Below, in pieces: positions 8,278 to 16,054 of a stretch of DNA of 64,000 nt. The position numbers and the translations under genes are program-made. The notes under the pieces were generated by a model. That model had not been told where the DNA came from and did not search any database. It saw nothing but the letters and a program-made list of their open reading frames with translations. This DNA comes from JAIPEI01 sp964443135 (GTDB lineage: Bacteria > Desulfobacterota > DSM-4660 > Desulfatiglandales > HGW-15), in the NCBI GenBank assembly GCA_964443135.1, contig CAYUBQ010000016.1, forward strand, positions 1 through 64,000. Reading direction: 5' to 3'. The first letter of the stretch is position 1. Every line of letters begins with the position of its first letter.

Positions 8278-8766
8278 ATGAAGCTCGTGTTCATCACCAC
8301 CGGCGGCACCATCGACAAGCTCTACTTCGACCGGAAGAACCAGTTCGAGGTGGGCGAGCCCCAGATCACCGAGGTCCTGCGAGAGGCCAACGTGACGCTG
8401 GACCACGAGGTCGTTCCCCTCCTGCGGAAGGACAGCCTGGACCTGACGGACGCCGATCGCAGGCTCATTTTGGAGACCGTGCGCAAGCATCCCGCCCGCA
8501 GGTTCGTGGTGACCCACGGCACGGACACCATGGTCGAGACAGGCAAGCTCCTGCGGGAGGCCGAGGGAAAGACCGTCGTGCTCACGGGCGCCATGCAGCC
8601 TGCGAGGTTCCGTTTCACGGACGCGGTGTTCAACATCGCCACGGCCGTGTCCGCGGTCCAGCTCCTGCCCCAGGGCGTCTACATCGCCATGAACGGGCGG
8701 ATCTTCGTCCCGGAACGGGCGCGCAAGAATGCGGAGATGAACTGCTTCGAGGAGATTGACGGATAG
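8278..8766 (+). CDS. Half-size asparaginase-like protein, 162 aa
   Basis: The protein carries both N-terminal-domain signatures of type I/II L-asparaginases: TTGGTI at residues 7-12 and VTHGTDTMVETG near residue 78. It stops after one domain; normal asparaginases are about 320-350 residues with a second C-terminal domain. The stop codon is genuine and the downstream DNA shows no continuation, so this is a stand-alone N-domain protein rather than an obvious frameshift. It is annotated by homology only; full asparaginase activity is doubtful. Confidence 0.85.
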   Translation: MKLVFITTGGTIDKLYFDRKNQFEVGEPQITEVLREANVTLDHEVVPLLRKDSLDLTDADRRLILETVRKHPARRFVVTHGTDTMVETGKLLREAEGKTVVLTGAMQPARFRFTDAVFNIATAVSAVQLLPQGVYIAMNGRIFVPERARKNAEMNCFEEIDG

Positions 8767-8939
8767 CTTCCGTCTTTGGGTCCCGATTTGACAGGGATGC
8801 TCAATTCATGCATCTTCATGCACAAGAGAACCGCGCGGCTCTCGAAACTGCTGCTCGGGACTCGGACAGGCGGCTCGTTCGGCAACGACCGATCCGAGGC
8901 TTTCGCACACCTGAAACCCTGCTTCCAGAGGAGGATCCG

Positions 8940-9440
8940 ATGGATCCGAGCCGTCCACCGATGAAGGAGAGGCACACCTTTTCCGACTTCCTCTACTGGA
9001 CCCTGGTGCTCGCGGTCCCGCTGGTGGCGGCGGCCGTTGCCATGTTCCGCGCCTCGGTGGTCTGGTTCATCGCTTACCTGATCGTGGGCGCGGTCCTGGT
9101 CACGGTGGTCATGCGTGTCTTCTGCTCCCACTGCCCCCATTACACGACCGGCGGCAAGACCCTTCGATGCATGTTCTTCTGGGGGGTGCCCAAGCTGTTC
9201 CGGGAACGGCCGGGGCCCCTGGCGTGGTGGGAGAAGGCCCTCACCCTGACGGCGGCCGCGGTCCTCCTGCTCCTTCCTGTTCCCGGCCTCCTGGAGCAGC
9301 CGGCGCTTCTCACCCTGTACGTCCTGTCCCTGGGTGTCTTTCTGCTGTCGGTCCGGCGCCACGAGTGCGTGCGGTGCAGTTACACGCACTGCCCTTCCAA
9401 CCGCGTGACGCCGGAGGAGCGATCGAACGTCCCTTCTTGA
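8940..9440 (+). CDS. Four-helix membrane protein with cysteine pairs, 166 aa
   Basis: Two pairs of hydrophobic helices (about residues 18-60 and 95-140) are separated by a loop with CSHCPHY...LRC, and the C-terminus has ECVRCSYTHCPSN. The two C-x2-C-x-H/Y patterns could bind a metal or form disulfides. I do not recognise the family by name. The start ATG 8940 has AGAGGAGG upstream; a longer reading from 8808 lacks this. A TTGACA at 8788 may be part of its promoter. It is convergent with the next regulator, with repeat R3 between them. Confidence 0.8.
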   Translation: MDPSRPPMKERHTFSDFLYWTLVLAVPLVAAAVAMFRASVVWFIAYLIVGAVLVTVVMRVFCSHCPHYTTGGKTLRCMFFWGVPKLFRERPGPLAWWEKALTLTAAAVLLLLPVPGLLEQPALLTLYVLSLGVFLLSVRRHECVRCSYTHCPSNRVTPEERSNVPS

Positions 9441-9541
9441 TGATGTCGTAAAAAGCCCCAGGCCTCGAGATCCGCCCTGGGAATATCAATACGTGATCGC
9501 TTTTCCGGCGGAGGGTGAGCGGGTTTTTGAGAATCCCTCAC
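9439..9541 (-). repeat. Interspersed ~100-bp repeat, copy R3
   Basis: Inverse orientation: GATGTCGTAAAAAGCCCC... CTCGAGATCCGCCCTGGG... GGCGGAGGGTGAGCGGG... TTTGAGAATCCCTC. Its end supplies the TGA stop codon (9538-9540) of the minus-strand response regulator. Confidence 0.85.
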
Positions 9542-10059
9542 CTCTCGAGGATCACGGGCTCGGGCTCGTAGCGGCCTTCCTGGACCTGCTCCCAGAACTC
9601 CTTCCGGCCCTTCTGCCACCCGTGCCCGAACACGGTGTCGAAGTAGCCGCCCAGGCGGCTGAACACGCGGCGCCACACCGCGCCCCGGCTACGGGTGAGC
9701 ACGTCCTCGAGAAACGGCACGATCTCGGACATGCGCTCCTTGGGCAGGTAGGCCCGGGCCCCCAGCTCCACGGACTTCCTCAGGGCCTCCACGTTCACGG
9801 CGTGGGCCGTGAGCATGATGGCGGGAAACCCCAGGTGGACGGCCGCGTTCAACAGGTCGAACCCCCGCACCCCCATGATGTCCAGGATCACCGCGTCGTA
9901 GGTCCAGGATCGGATCAGCTGGTAGCCGGTCTCGTAGTCCGTGGCCCGGTCGAAAGTCAGGCCCTCGAAGTCCTCGAGCATCTCCTCCAGGGTGTCCAGG
10001 ACGTCCGGCTCGTCGTCCACGGCGAGGATGCGCTTTCCGTTCAGTATGCTCTCTGCCAT
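9538..10059 (-). CDS. Single-domain response regulator with conserved C-terminal extension (copy 2), 173 aa
   Basis: The receiver domain has DD in AVDDEPD (residues 13-19), phospho-acceptor Asp60 in VILDIMG, LTAHA and the Lys in LPKERM. The tail VFSRLGGYFDTVFGHGWQKG followed by FW matches the tail of the regulator at 4271-4798, so the two are paralogues. No output domain is present and no kinase gene is adjacent. The ATG at 10059 is preferred over one two codons upstream because AGGAGAT is then correctly spaced. The stop lies in repeat R3. Confidence 0.88.
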   Translation of the reverse strand: MAESILNGKRILAVDDEPDVLDTLEEMLEDFEGLTFDRATDYETGYQLIRSWTYDAVILDIMGVRGFDLLNAAVHLGFPAIMLTAHAVNVEALRKSVELGARAYLPKERMSEIVPFLEDVLTRSRGAVWRRVFSRLGGYFDTVFGHGWQKGRKEFWEQVQEGRYEPEPVILER

Positions 10060-10125
10060 TCCCATCTCCTCTGATGTGCGTGCAGGTCCCGACAGGACCG
10101 GCTGAACGTTCGTCGGGAAAAAGTC

Positions 10126-10698
10126 TCAGCCCAGATTGCGGGTCTTTTCCCCGGCGTCCTTCCGCGGGACCGGGGCCGGTTCCTTTTCCGGTACGCCCAG
10201 GCAGACTATGGCCACGGGGTTCCTCTCGGGGGCGATCCCCAGGAGCCCGCTCAGGTTGACCTTGTCGTAGAGCGTGAACCAGAGGCTTCCCAACCCTTCC
10301 GCGTGGGCGGCGAGGAGCATGTTCTGGACGGCGGCGGCGCAGGCGTGCTGGTAGGCCGTGCCCCCGCCCGCCTGGAACCGGTCCACGCCGGTCTTCTTCG
10401 GGTCGCCCACCACCACCACCAGAACGGGCGCCGATTGAAGGAAGTCCACCCGATACTTGTCGAGCCAGCCCCACCCGCTCTCTTCGCGCGCCCAGACCCG
10501 GCAGCGCTCCGCTTCGTGGCGGATTTTCTCCTTCACCCCCGGGTCGGTCACCACGACGAACTCCCAGGGCTGGGCGTTCATGGGCGACGGAGCCCAGGTA
10601 GCCGCCTCGAGGATGCGCTCGAGCGCCTTCCCGTCCACGGGCTTGGGTGAAAAGCTGCGGCAGCTCCTTCTTCCCTTGATGGCTTCGTACACGTCCAT
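10126..10698 (-). CDS. Nitroreductase family flavoprotein, 190 aa
   Basis: The N-terminal segment MDVYEAIKGRRSCRSFSP and the PSPMNAQPWEFVVV segment are classic FMN-binding elements of the nitroreductase fold. They are followed by the helical AAVQNMLLAAHAEGLGSLW region and a C-terminal GVPEKEPAP strand. The fold is a dimeric NAD(P)H-dependent oxidoreductase; the substrate cannot be read from sequence. A strong AAAAGGAGGCGG ribosome site precedes the ATG. It follows the acyl-CoA ligase of the uptake operon in the same direction and may be its last gene, though a hairpin lies between. Confidence 0.92.
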   Translation of the reverse strand: MDVYEAIKGRRSCRSFSPKPVDGKALERILEAATWAPSPMNAQPWEFVVVTDPGVKEKIRHEAERCRVWAREESGWGWLDKYRVDFLQSAPVLVVVVGDPKKTGVDRFQAGGGTAYQHACAAAVQNMLLAAHAEGLGSLWFTLYDKVNLSGLLGIAPERNPVAIVCLGVPEKEPAPVPRKDAGEKTRNLG

Positions 10699-10714
10699 GG
10701 CACCGCCTCCTTTT

Positions 10715-10733
10715 CGCGAGCTTTCCGCTCGCG
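10715..10733 (-). terminator. GC-rich hairpin after acyl-CoA ligase gene
   Basis: CGCGAGC, a 5-nt loop and GCTCGCG form a perfect 7-bp stem just upstream of the nitroreductase ribosome site. It lacks a U-tract, so it may be a processing or attenuating hairpin rather than a terminator. Confidence 0.35.
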
Positions 10734-10781
10734 GGCCTCGGTGATTCCGCCGGGGACCTGCGAACCGGACCCTTCAGCCCG

Positions 10782-12446
10782 TCACTTCTTCTCGGACCCG
10801 TCGTCCATGCGCCTCCGCTCCTCGTCGCGGATCTCGCGGCGCAGGAGCTTTCCCACTTTGCTCTTGGGGAGCATATCCCGGAACTCAATATAACCCGGAA
10901 CCTTGTAAGAGGCAAGTCGTTCCCGGCACCACCGGATGAGATCGGCGCCTCCCACGCCGCGGGCGTCCTCCTTGAGCACCACGATCGCCTTGATCCGCTC
11001 CCCCACCTTGCGGTCGGGCACGCCCACCACGCACGCCCCGATCACGGTGGGGTGATCCTGGAGCACGGCCTCCACCTCGGAGGCCGACACGCGGTAGGCC
11101 TTGTGCTTGATGATGTCCGCGGAGCGCTCCACGTAGACGAACTGCCCGTCCTCGTCGCGCTTGACGAAATCCCCCATCCGGTAGAAGGCCTTCCCCTGGA
11201 TCTCCACGTAGGATCGCCGGGTCTCCTCGGGCTTGTTCAGATACTCCTTCAGGGTGTAGGGCGACGTGACCACCAGCTCGCCGCTCTCCCCGTCCGGCAC
11301 GGGCTCCAGGGTCTCCGGATCCACCACCAGGCACTCCCGGCTCGCCAGCGGCTCGCCGATGGTGGTGGGCCTGGGGTCCCCGTCGATCCGGCTGTAGGTC
11401 ACGTGGCCCGCCTCGGTGGACCCGTACACCTGGTAGATGGGGATCCCGAACCGCTCCCTCCACCGCTTGAACACCTCCACCGGCAGGACGTCCCCCCCGC
11501 AGTAGCAGTAGACGAGGGAGCCCAGGTCGTAGCGGTCGAGGCGGTCGTTCTCCAGGATCATCCGGTAGAGCGCGGGCACCCCCAGCATCCAGCGCGCCCG
11601 GTGGCGCTCCACGGTCTCCAGGATGGCGTCCACCTGGGGGACGGGCATGAGGAGGGTGCAGTTCCCCTTGTTGAGGCCCACGGCCATGCAGAGGCCCAGG
11701 GCCATGATGTGGAAGAGCGGGTTGACCGCCAGGTAGACGTCCCCGCCCTCCAGGAGGTGCTCCCCGGCCACGTCCTCGGTCACGTCGTTCACGTAGGAGG
11801 TCATCCCGATGTGGTTCCCCGGCACGCCCTTGGGTAAGCCCGTGGTCCCGCCCGTGTAGAGGATGTAGGAGAGATCCTTCCAGGGGTCCATGTGGGGCGT
11901 CTCCCGGAAGGGATCGCTTCGAAGGAGCGATCGGAACCGGAGCACGCGGTCGTCCCGCTCCACCTTGCCCGTGGGGACCCGGTCGAACAGGAAACCCAGC
12001 AGCCGCTTCCACGGGGGGACCAGGTCCGCGACGTTGGTGACCACGGCTCGCTTCAGGGGGGTGGAGGCGAACACCTCCTGCACGTAGCAGTAGTTCGTGT
12101 CCTGGCAGATGACGGTCTCGGCGCCCGAGTCCTCGAGCATGTGCTCGATCTCGAAGGAGGTGTAGATGGGGGAGACGGGCACGATGACGGCGCCGATCCG
12201 CTGGATCGCCAGGAACGCAATGAGCCACTGAACGCAGTTGGCCGTGTAGATCATGACCCGCTCGCCCTTGCCCACGCCCAGCCCGTTGAGCCCGCCGGCG
12301 AATCGTTCGCTCAGCTCGCGCAGCCTCCGGTAGGAGAAGGTCGTGCCCAGGTAGACGACCGCCGGACGGTCCGGGTACTTCTCGCTCATGCGGTCGAACC
12401 GGGTGAAGGTGAGTTCCTTTTCCAGCTCTTGCTCGGAGATCTTCAT
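10782..12446 (-). CDS. AMP-dependent acyl-CoA synthetase/ligase, 554 aa
   Basis: This is an adenylate-forming enzyme that activates a carboxylic acid to its CoA thioester using ATP. Core motifs are present: YTGGTTGLPKG (P-loop, A3), VYGSTEAGHVTYS (A5), the YRMGDFVKRDEDG hinge motif and the C-terminal KVPGYIEFRDMLPKSKVGKLLRRE with the catalytic Lys near the end. Length is typical. It is the last gene of a run with a complete branched-chain-amino-acid-type ABC importer. This suggests the importer takes up an organic acid (aromatic, branched or fatty) that this enzyme activates; the substrate is inference. GAGGAAC precedes the ATG. Confidence 0.93.
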   Translation of the reverse strand: MKISEQELEKELTFTRFDRMSEKYPDRPAVVYLGTTFSYRRLRELSERFAGGLNGLGVGKGERVMIYTANCVQWLIAFLAIQRIGAVIVPVSPIYTSFEIEHMLEDSGAETVICQDTNYCYVQEVFASTPLKRAVVTNVADLVPPWKRLLGFLFDRVPTGKVERDDRVLRFRSLLRSDPFRETPHMDPWKDLSYILYTGGTTGLPKGVPGNHIGMTSYVNDVTEDVAGEHLLEGGDVYLAVNPLFHIMALGLCMAVGLNKGNCTLLMPVPQVDAILETVERHRARWMLGVPALYRMILENDRLDRYDLGSLVYCYCGGDVLPVEVFKRWRERFGIPIYQVYGSTEAGHVTYSRIDGDPRPTTIGEPLASRECLVVDPETLEPVPDGESGELVVTSPYTLKEYLNKPEETRRSYVEIQGKAFYRMGDFVKRDEDGQFVYVERSADIIKHKAYRVSASEVEAVLQDHPTVIGACVVGVPDRKVGERIKAIVVLKEDARGVGGADLIRWCRERLASYKVPGYIEFRDMLPKSKVGKLLRREIRDEERRRMDDGSEKK

Positions 12447-12468
12447 GCGCCGTTCCTCTTTTGATCGA

Positions 12469-13236
12469 TCAACTCTCCCCCCTTCCTTCCTCCACTCCGA
12501 AGTAGGCGGAGCGCACGTCGGGGTTGTCCATCATCTCCTGCTTGGTCCCTTCCAGCACGGCGGTGCCGTTCTCCAGGATGAAGGCGTAGTCCACGATGGG
12601 GATCACGGGCCGGGCGTACTGCTCGGTCACGATGATGGAGATGCCTGTCTGGTCGCGGATCTCCCGGGTGGAGCGGACCAGGATCGCCTGGATGAGCGGG
12701 CTCAGCCCCATGAGCGGCTCGTCCAGAAGCAGCAGCTGCGGCTGGGCCATGAGGGCGCGGCCGATGGCGAGCATCTGCTGCTCGCCCCCGCTCAGAAACC
12801 CGCCCACGCGCTTCCTGAGCTTCTCGAGCGCCGGAAACAGCTGGAACACGTAGTCCAGGGTCTCCCTGGCCTGCTTGGGGGAAGCCAGGTAACCCCCGAT
12901 CTTGAGGTTCTCGAGCACGCTGCTCTCGTTGAAGATCCGGCGCCGCTCCGGGCAGAGCACGATGCCCAGCCGCGCCCGCTTGCTCGGTTTGAGATGGGTG
13001 ATCTCCTTCCCCATGTACTCGATCCTTCCGAGCACGGTGATTCTCTCCCCTCCGGACATCTCCTCCTTCTTCCGGATGTCCTCCATGATCCCGGAAAGGG
13101 TGTACATGAGGGTGGACTTGCCCGCGCTGTTCGCCCCGAACACCCCGACGATGCGGCTCTCGTCGCAACGGATGCTCACGTTGTTGAGCGCGAGCATGTT
13201 CTCGTAGAACACCATCAGGTCAAAAGCCTCAAGCAT
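12469..13236 (-). CDS. livF: LivF-type ABC transporter ATP-binding protein, 255 aa
   Basis: An ATPase subunit of a branched-chain amino acid-type (HAAT) importer. Walker A is GANSAGKST (residues 34-42), signature FLSGGEQQ, Walker B LLLLDEP and the switch region GISIIVTEQ, all canonical. It starts inside the end of livG (8-nt overlap), showing translational coupling. It is cytoplasmic and associates with LivG and the two permeases. The residue before the usual N in Walker A is Ala, as in many LivF proteins. Confidence 0.95.
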   Translation of the reverse strand: MLEAFDLMVFYENMLALNNVSIRCDESRIVGVFGANSAGKSTLMYTLSGIMEDIRKKEEMSGGERITVLGRIEYMGKEITHLKPSKRARLGIVLCPERRRIFNESSVLENLKIGGYLASPKQARETLDYVFQLFPALEKLRKRVGGFLSGGEQQMLAIGRALMAQPQLLLLDEPLMGLSPLIQAILVRSTREIRDQTGISIIVTEQYARPVIPIVDYAFILENGTAVLEGTKQEMMDNPDVRSAYFGVEEGRGES

Positions 13237-14017
13237 AGGTCATGACCTCCTCCACCTCCTCGGATCCGAAGTAGGCCTCCCGCACCTTCGCGTCCGACAT
13301 GACCTCGTCGGGCTTTCCTTCCATGAGCTTCTCGCCGAAGTTCATGACCACGACGCGGCCGGCCACGCGGAAGAGCTCCCTCAGGCGGTGCTCGATCATC
13401 ACCACGGTGATCCCCTCCATCTGAAAGCGCTCGATCAGGGGCAGCATGCTGGCGATCTCGCTCATGCTCAGACCCGAGAACACCTCGTCGCAGAGGATCA
13501 CCTCGGGCTGGAGCGCCAGGCACCGGGCGAGCTCCAGCCGCTTCAGGTAGCCCGTGGGAAGGGTGGAGGCCGTCTTGTAAGGCACGAAGGAGTCCCGCTC
13601 GAATCCGATCTCCTCCAGGATGTCGATCCCCACGGTGTTCCGGTCCCCGAGCCGGCCCCCGCCCCGCCAGCCCCCGGTCCGCCGTGCGCGGGGCGAGAAG
13701 AGGGGGATCACGAGGTTCTTGTAGGCGGGCAGGCTGTAGTAGGGACGCATGACCTGGAAGGTGCGCGTGACCCCCATGTCCGCGATCTTGTGGGGCGGCT
13801 TGCCCGTGATCTCCTCTCCGCGGTACAGCACCCTGCCCGAGGTCATCTTGACGAAACCGGTGATGCAGTTCACCACCGTGGTCTTGCCCGAGCCGTTGGG
13901 ACCGATGATGCCCAGCACCTCCCCCTTCCGGACGTCGAAGCTCAGCCGGTTCAGCGCCAGGATGCCGCCGAAGGCCTTGGTCGCCTCCCGGACCTGCAGA
14001 ATGGGCTCCTCGCTCAT
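13229..14017 (-). CDS. livG: LivG-type ABC transporter ATP-binding protein with unusual signature motif, 262 aa
   Basis: Walker A GPNGSGKTT (39-47) is canonical. The signature region reads STLPTGYLKRLELARCLA instead of the usual LSxGxQRRLEIAR, and Walker B is VILCDEVFSGLS with Val instead of Pro after the catalytic Glu. The switch His is in MIEHRL. The catalytic Glu and His are therefore kept, while the ABC signature serine and glycine are altered. The start ATG (14017) overlaps the stop of livM (ATGA). It works with LivF as the ATPase pair of the importer. Confidence 0.92.
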   Translation of the reverse strand: MSEEPILQVREATKAFGGILALNRLSFDVRKGEVLGIIGPNGSGKTTVVNCITGFVKMTSGRVLYRGEEITGKPPHKIADMGVTRTFQVMRPYYSLPAYKNLVIPLFSPRARRTGGWRGGGRLGDRNTVGIDILEEIGFERDSFVPYKTASTLPTGYLKRLELARCLALQPEVILCDEVFSGLSMSEIASMLPLIERFQMEGITVVMIEHRLRELFRVAGRVVVMNFGEKLMEGKPDEVMSDAKVREAYFGSEEVEEVMTYA

Positions 14018-15027
14018 ACCTTCACCCACCTTTCGAACTGATGATACTTGCGCTGGCCGTAGTTCATGATGCCCTCGCTCCGGAACACCACGAAGGCCAT
14101 GAGAATGATCGAGTAGGCGACGATCCGCAGGGTCCCGAACTCCCGGAGGAGCTCGGAGACGGGCACCAGGATGAAGCACCCGAGCACCGGACCCACCAGG
14201 GTCCCCCCGCCTCCGATGACCGTGGCTGCGATCGGCAGGATGGAGAAGTCGAGCGCGAACAGCGAGATCCCGCCCCACATGTAGATGTGGACGATGCACG
14301 CCCCTGCCAGGCATCCGATCCCCGACGCGATGAGAACCGCCAGGCCCTTGAACAGGGCGACGCTCATCCCCGAGGCCTTGACGGCCTGATCGTTGTCCAT
14401 CACCGCCCTGAGCACGAGTCCCAGGTCCGTGTTCACCAGGCGGCGAAGCCCGAAGAGAATCAGGAGCACCATGGCGATCACGAAGTACTGCTCCACCCAC
14501 CGGTCGGGGAAGCTCTCCACCCCCAGGATCCCGTCGGTTCCGCCGAAGATGTCCAGGGCCTCGATGACCCGGCCCAGGAACAGAGGGTACATGAGGGTCA
14601 CGATGGCGAAGTAGACCCCCCGAAGCGGCAGGCAGGGCAGGAGCAGGATGGTGCAGACCACGGCTCCCAGGACGGCCGCAGCGGGAACGGCCAGCAGCGG
14701 AGGAACCCCGAAGGAGGTGTTGAGCATGGCGGAGATGTACCCGCCGGTGCCGATGAAGAACGCCCCCCCCAGGCTGACCAGGCCCACGTAGTGGGCCAGG
14801 AGGTCGAAGCTCATGGCGAGGAGCGCGTAGATGCAGACCACCGATACGACCCGCTGCCAGTACATGCCCGGAACGAGAAAAGGCAGGAGCAGGATGCCGG
14901 CAATGAGCAGAAGCCGGGGGGCCGTGAGATAGGCCAGCTCCCGCCAGCTCATGATGGCGTACAGGCTGTCGGACCGGACCTTGATTCCGCGGTCCAGCCG
15001 TTCCTTCCGTCGTTGTTCATCGCTCAC
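14014..15027 (-). CDS. livM: LivM-type branched-chain amino acid ABC permease, 337 aa
   Basis: A polytopic inner-membrane permease with about nine hydrophobic segments. The family pattern SFDLLAHYVGLVSLGGAFFIGTGGY near residue 75 and the cytoplasmic EAA-like loop LVLRAVMDNDQAVKASGMS near residue 215 contact the ATPases. The N-terminus has a charged about 25-residue extension. Start is GTG with GAGAGGG upstream. Stop overlaps livG start. The gene order livH-livM-livG-livF is typical. Confidence 0.94.
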   Translation of the reverse strand: MSDEQRRKERLDRGIKVRSDSLYAIMSWRELAYLTAPRLLLIAGILLLPFLVPGMYWQRVVSVVCIYALLAMSFDLLAHYVGLVSLGGAFFIGTGGYISAMLNTSFGVPPLLAVPAAAVLGAVVCTILLLPCLPLRGVYFAIVTLMYPLFLGRVIEALDIFGGTDGILGVESFPDRWVEQYFVIAMVLLILFGLRRLVNTDLGLVLRAVMDNDQAVKASGMSVALFKGLAVLIASGIGCLAGACIVHIYMWGGISLFALDFSILPIAATVIGGGGTLVGPVLGCFILVPVSELLREFGTLRIVAYSIILMAFVVFRSEGIMNYGQRKYHQFERWVKV

Positions 15028-15030
15028 GGA

Positions 15031-15897
15031 TCAGACCCTCTCTTCCAGCTCCTTCTGGCGTCCGAACAGGCCCGAGGGCCGCAGGACCAGGGTGAAGATG
15101 ATGGCCAGGAGCGCCACCACCATCTGAAAGTGCGACCCCCACCAGACCACCGTCAGGATCTGGGCGAACCCGATGATGAAGGCCGCCGCCACCGCGCCGA
15201 ACCAGCTCCCCAGGCCGCCCACGATGCAGACGGCGATCGCCTGGATGAGCACGTCGTAGCCCTTCTCCACCACGATGTTCCCCAGGGGCAGGAGCACCAC
15301 GGCGGAGAGCCCCGCCAGCATGGAGCCGAACGCCATGGCCACCACGGCCATGAGGTCCGAGTCGATGCCCAGCATCAGGGCGGCCCGCTCGTCCTGGGCC
15401 ATGCCGCGCAGGGCCAGCCCGATCCTCGAGTAGTGGGTGAACGCCCAGAGAAACCCCACCACCCCGAATCCGATGGCCACCACCAGCAGGCGGTGGTAGT
15501 CCACCGGCGTCCCGGCCAGGATCACGCCCCCCTCCACGAAAGGGGGAAGGGTGTAGGTCATGCCCTTGAAGCCTCCCCAGCGGAACCCCTCCAGGATGGC
15601 CAGGCCGATGGCGTAGGAGGCGATGATCTCCGAGATGGCCATGCCCCGCACGCGGATGAGGAAGAACCGATAGATGATCGCGCCGATCACGCCGGTTGCG
15701 AGCATGGCCAGTGCGATGCTCAGGGCGTAGTTCAACCCCGCCCCCTTGAACAGGCTCCAGGTGAGAAACCCCGTCACCACGTACAAGGCGCCGTGGGCGA
15801 AGTTGGCGACACGGCTGATGCCGTAGACCAGGGCAAACCCCAGCGCCATCAGGGCCAGGGCGACGCTGTTGATGGTGCCGTAGATGAGAATGTCCAT
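15031..15897 (-). CDS. livH: LivH-type branched-chain amino acid ABC permease, 288 aa
   Basis: Begins MDILIYGTINSVALALMALGF with the GISRVANFAHGALY motif characteristic of LivH. About eight membrane helices are present, with the ATPase-contact loop YSRIGLALRGMAQDERAALMLGI in the middle. The ATG at 15897 is chosen because upstream in-frame sequence is proline/arginine-rich and non-hydrophobic. The stop lies 3 bp before the GTG of livM. It forms the translocation pore together with LivM. Confidence 0.94.
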   Translation of the reverse strand: MDILIYGTINSVALALMALGFALVYGISRVANFAHGALYVVTGFLTWSLFKGAGLNYALSIALAMLATGVIGAIIYRFFLIRVRGMAISEIIASYAIGLAILEGFRWGGFKGMTYTLPPFVEGGVILAGTPVDYHRLLVVAIGFGVVGFLWAFTHYSRIGLALRGMAQDERAALMLGIDSDLMAVVAMAFGSMLAGLSAVVLLPLGNIVVEKGYDVLIQAIAVCIVGGLGSWFGAVAAAFIIGFAQILTVVWWGSHFQMVVALLAIIFTLVLRPSGLFGRQKELEERV

Positions 15898-16054
15898 ATC
15901 ACGCTCACGTCGTTTCGGGTTGATCCCGGCGGTGCCGATACATCCCTGGGGTCTCAGGTCGGCAAGGAGGAAGCGGTCCCCGTCCCCCCCTCGAGGTGGA
16001 GAAGATCGGAGAGAGGGGCGGAGGGGGGTAAGGGACATCTTTCGGACCGGGAGC

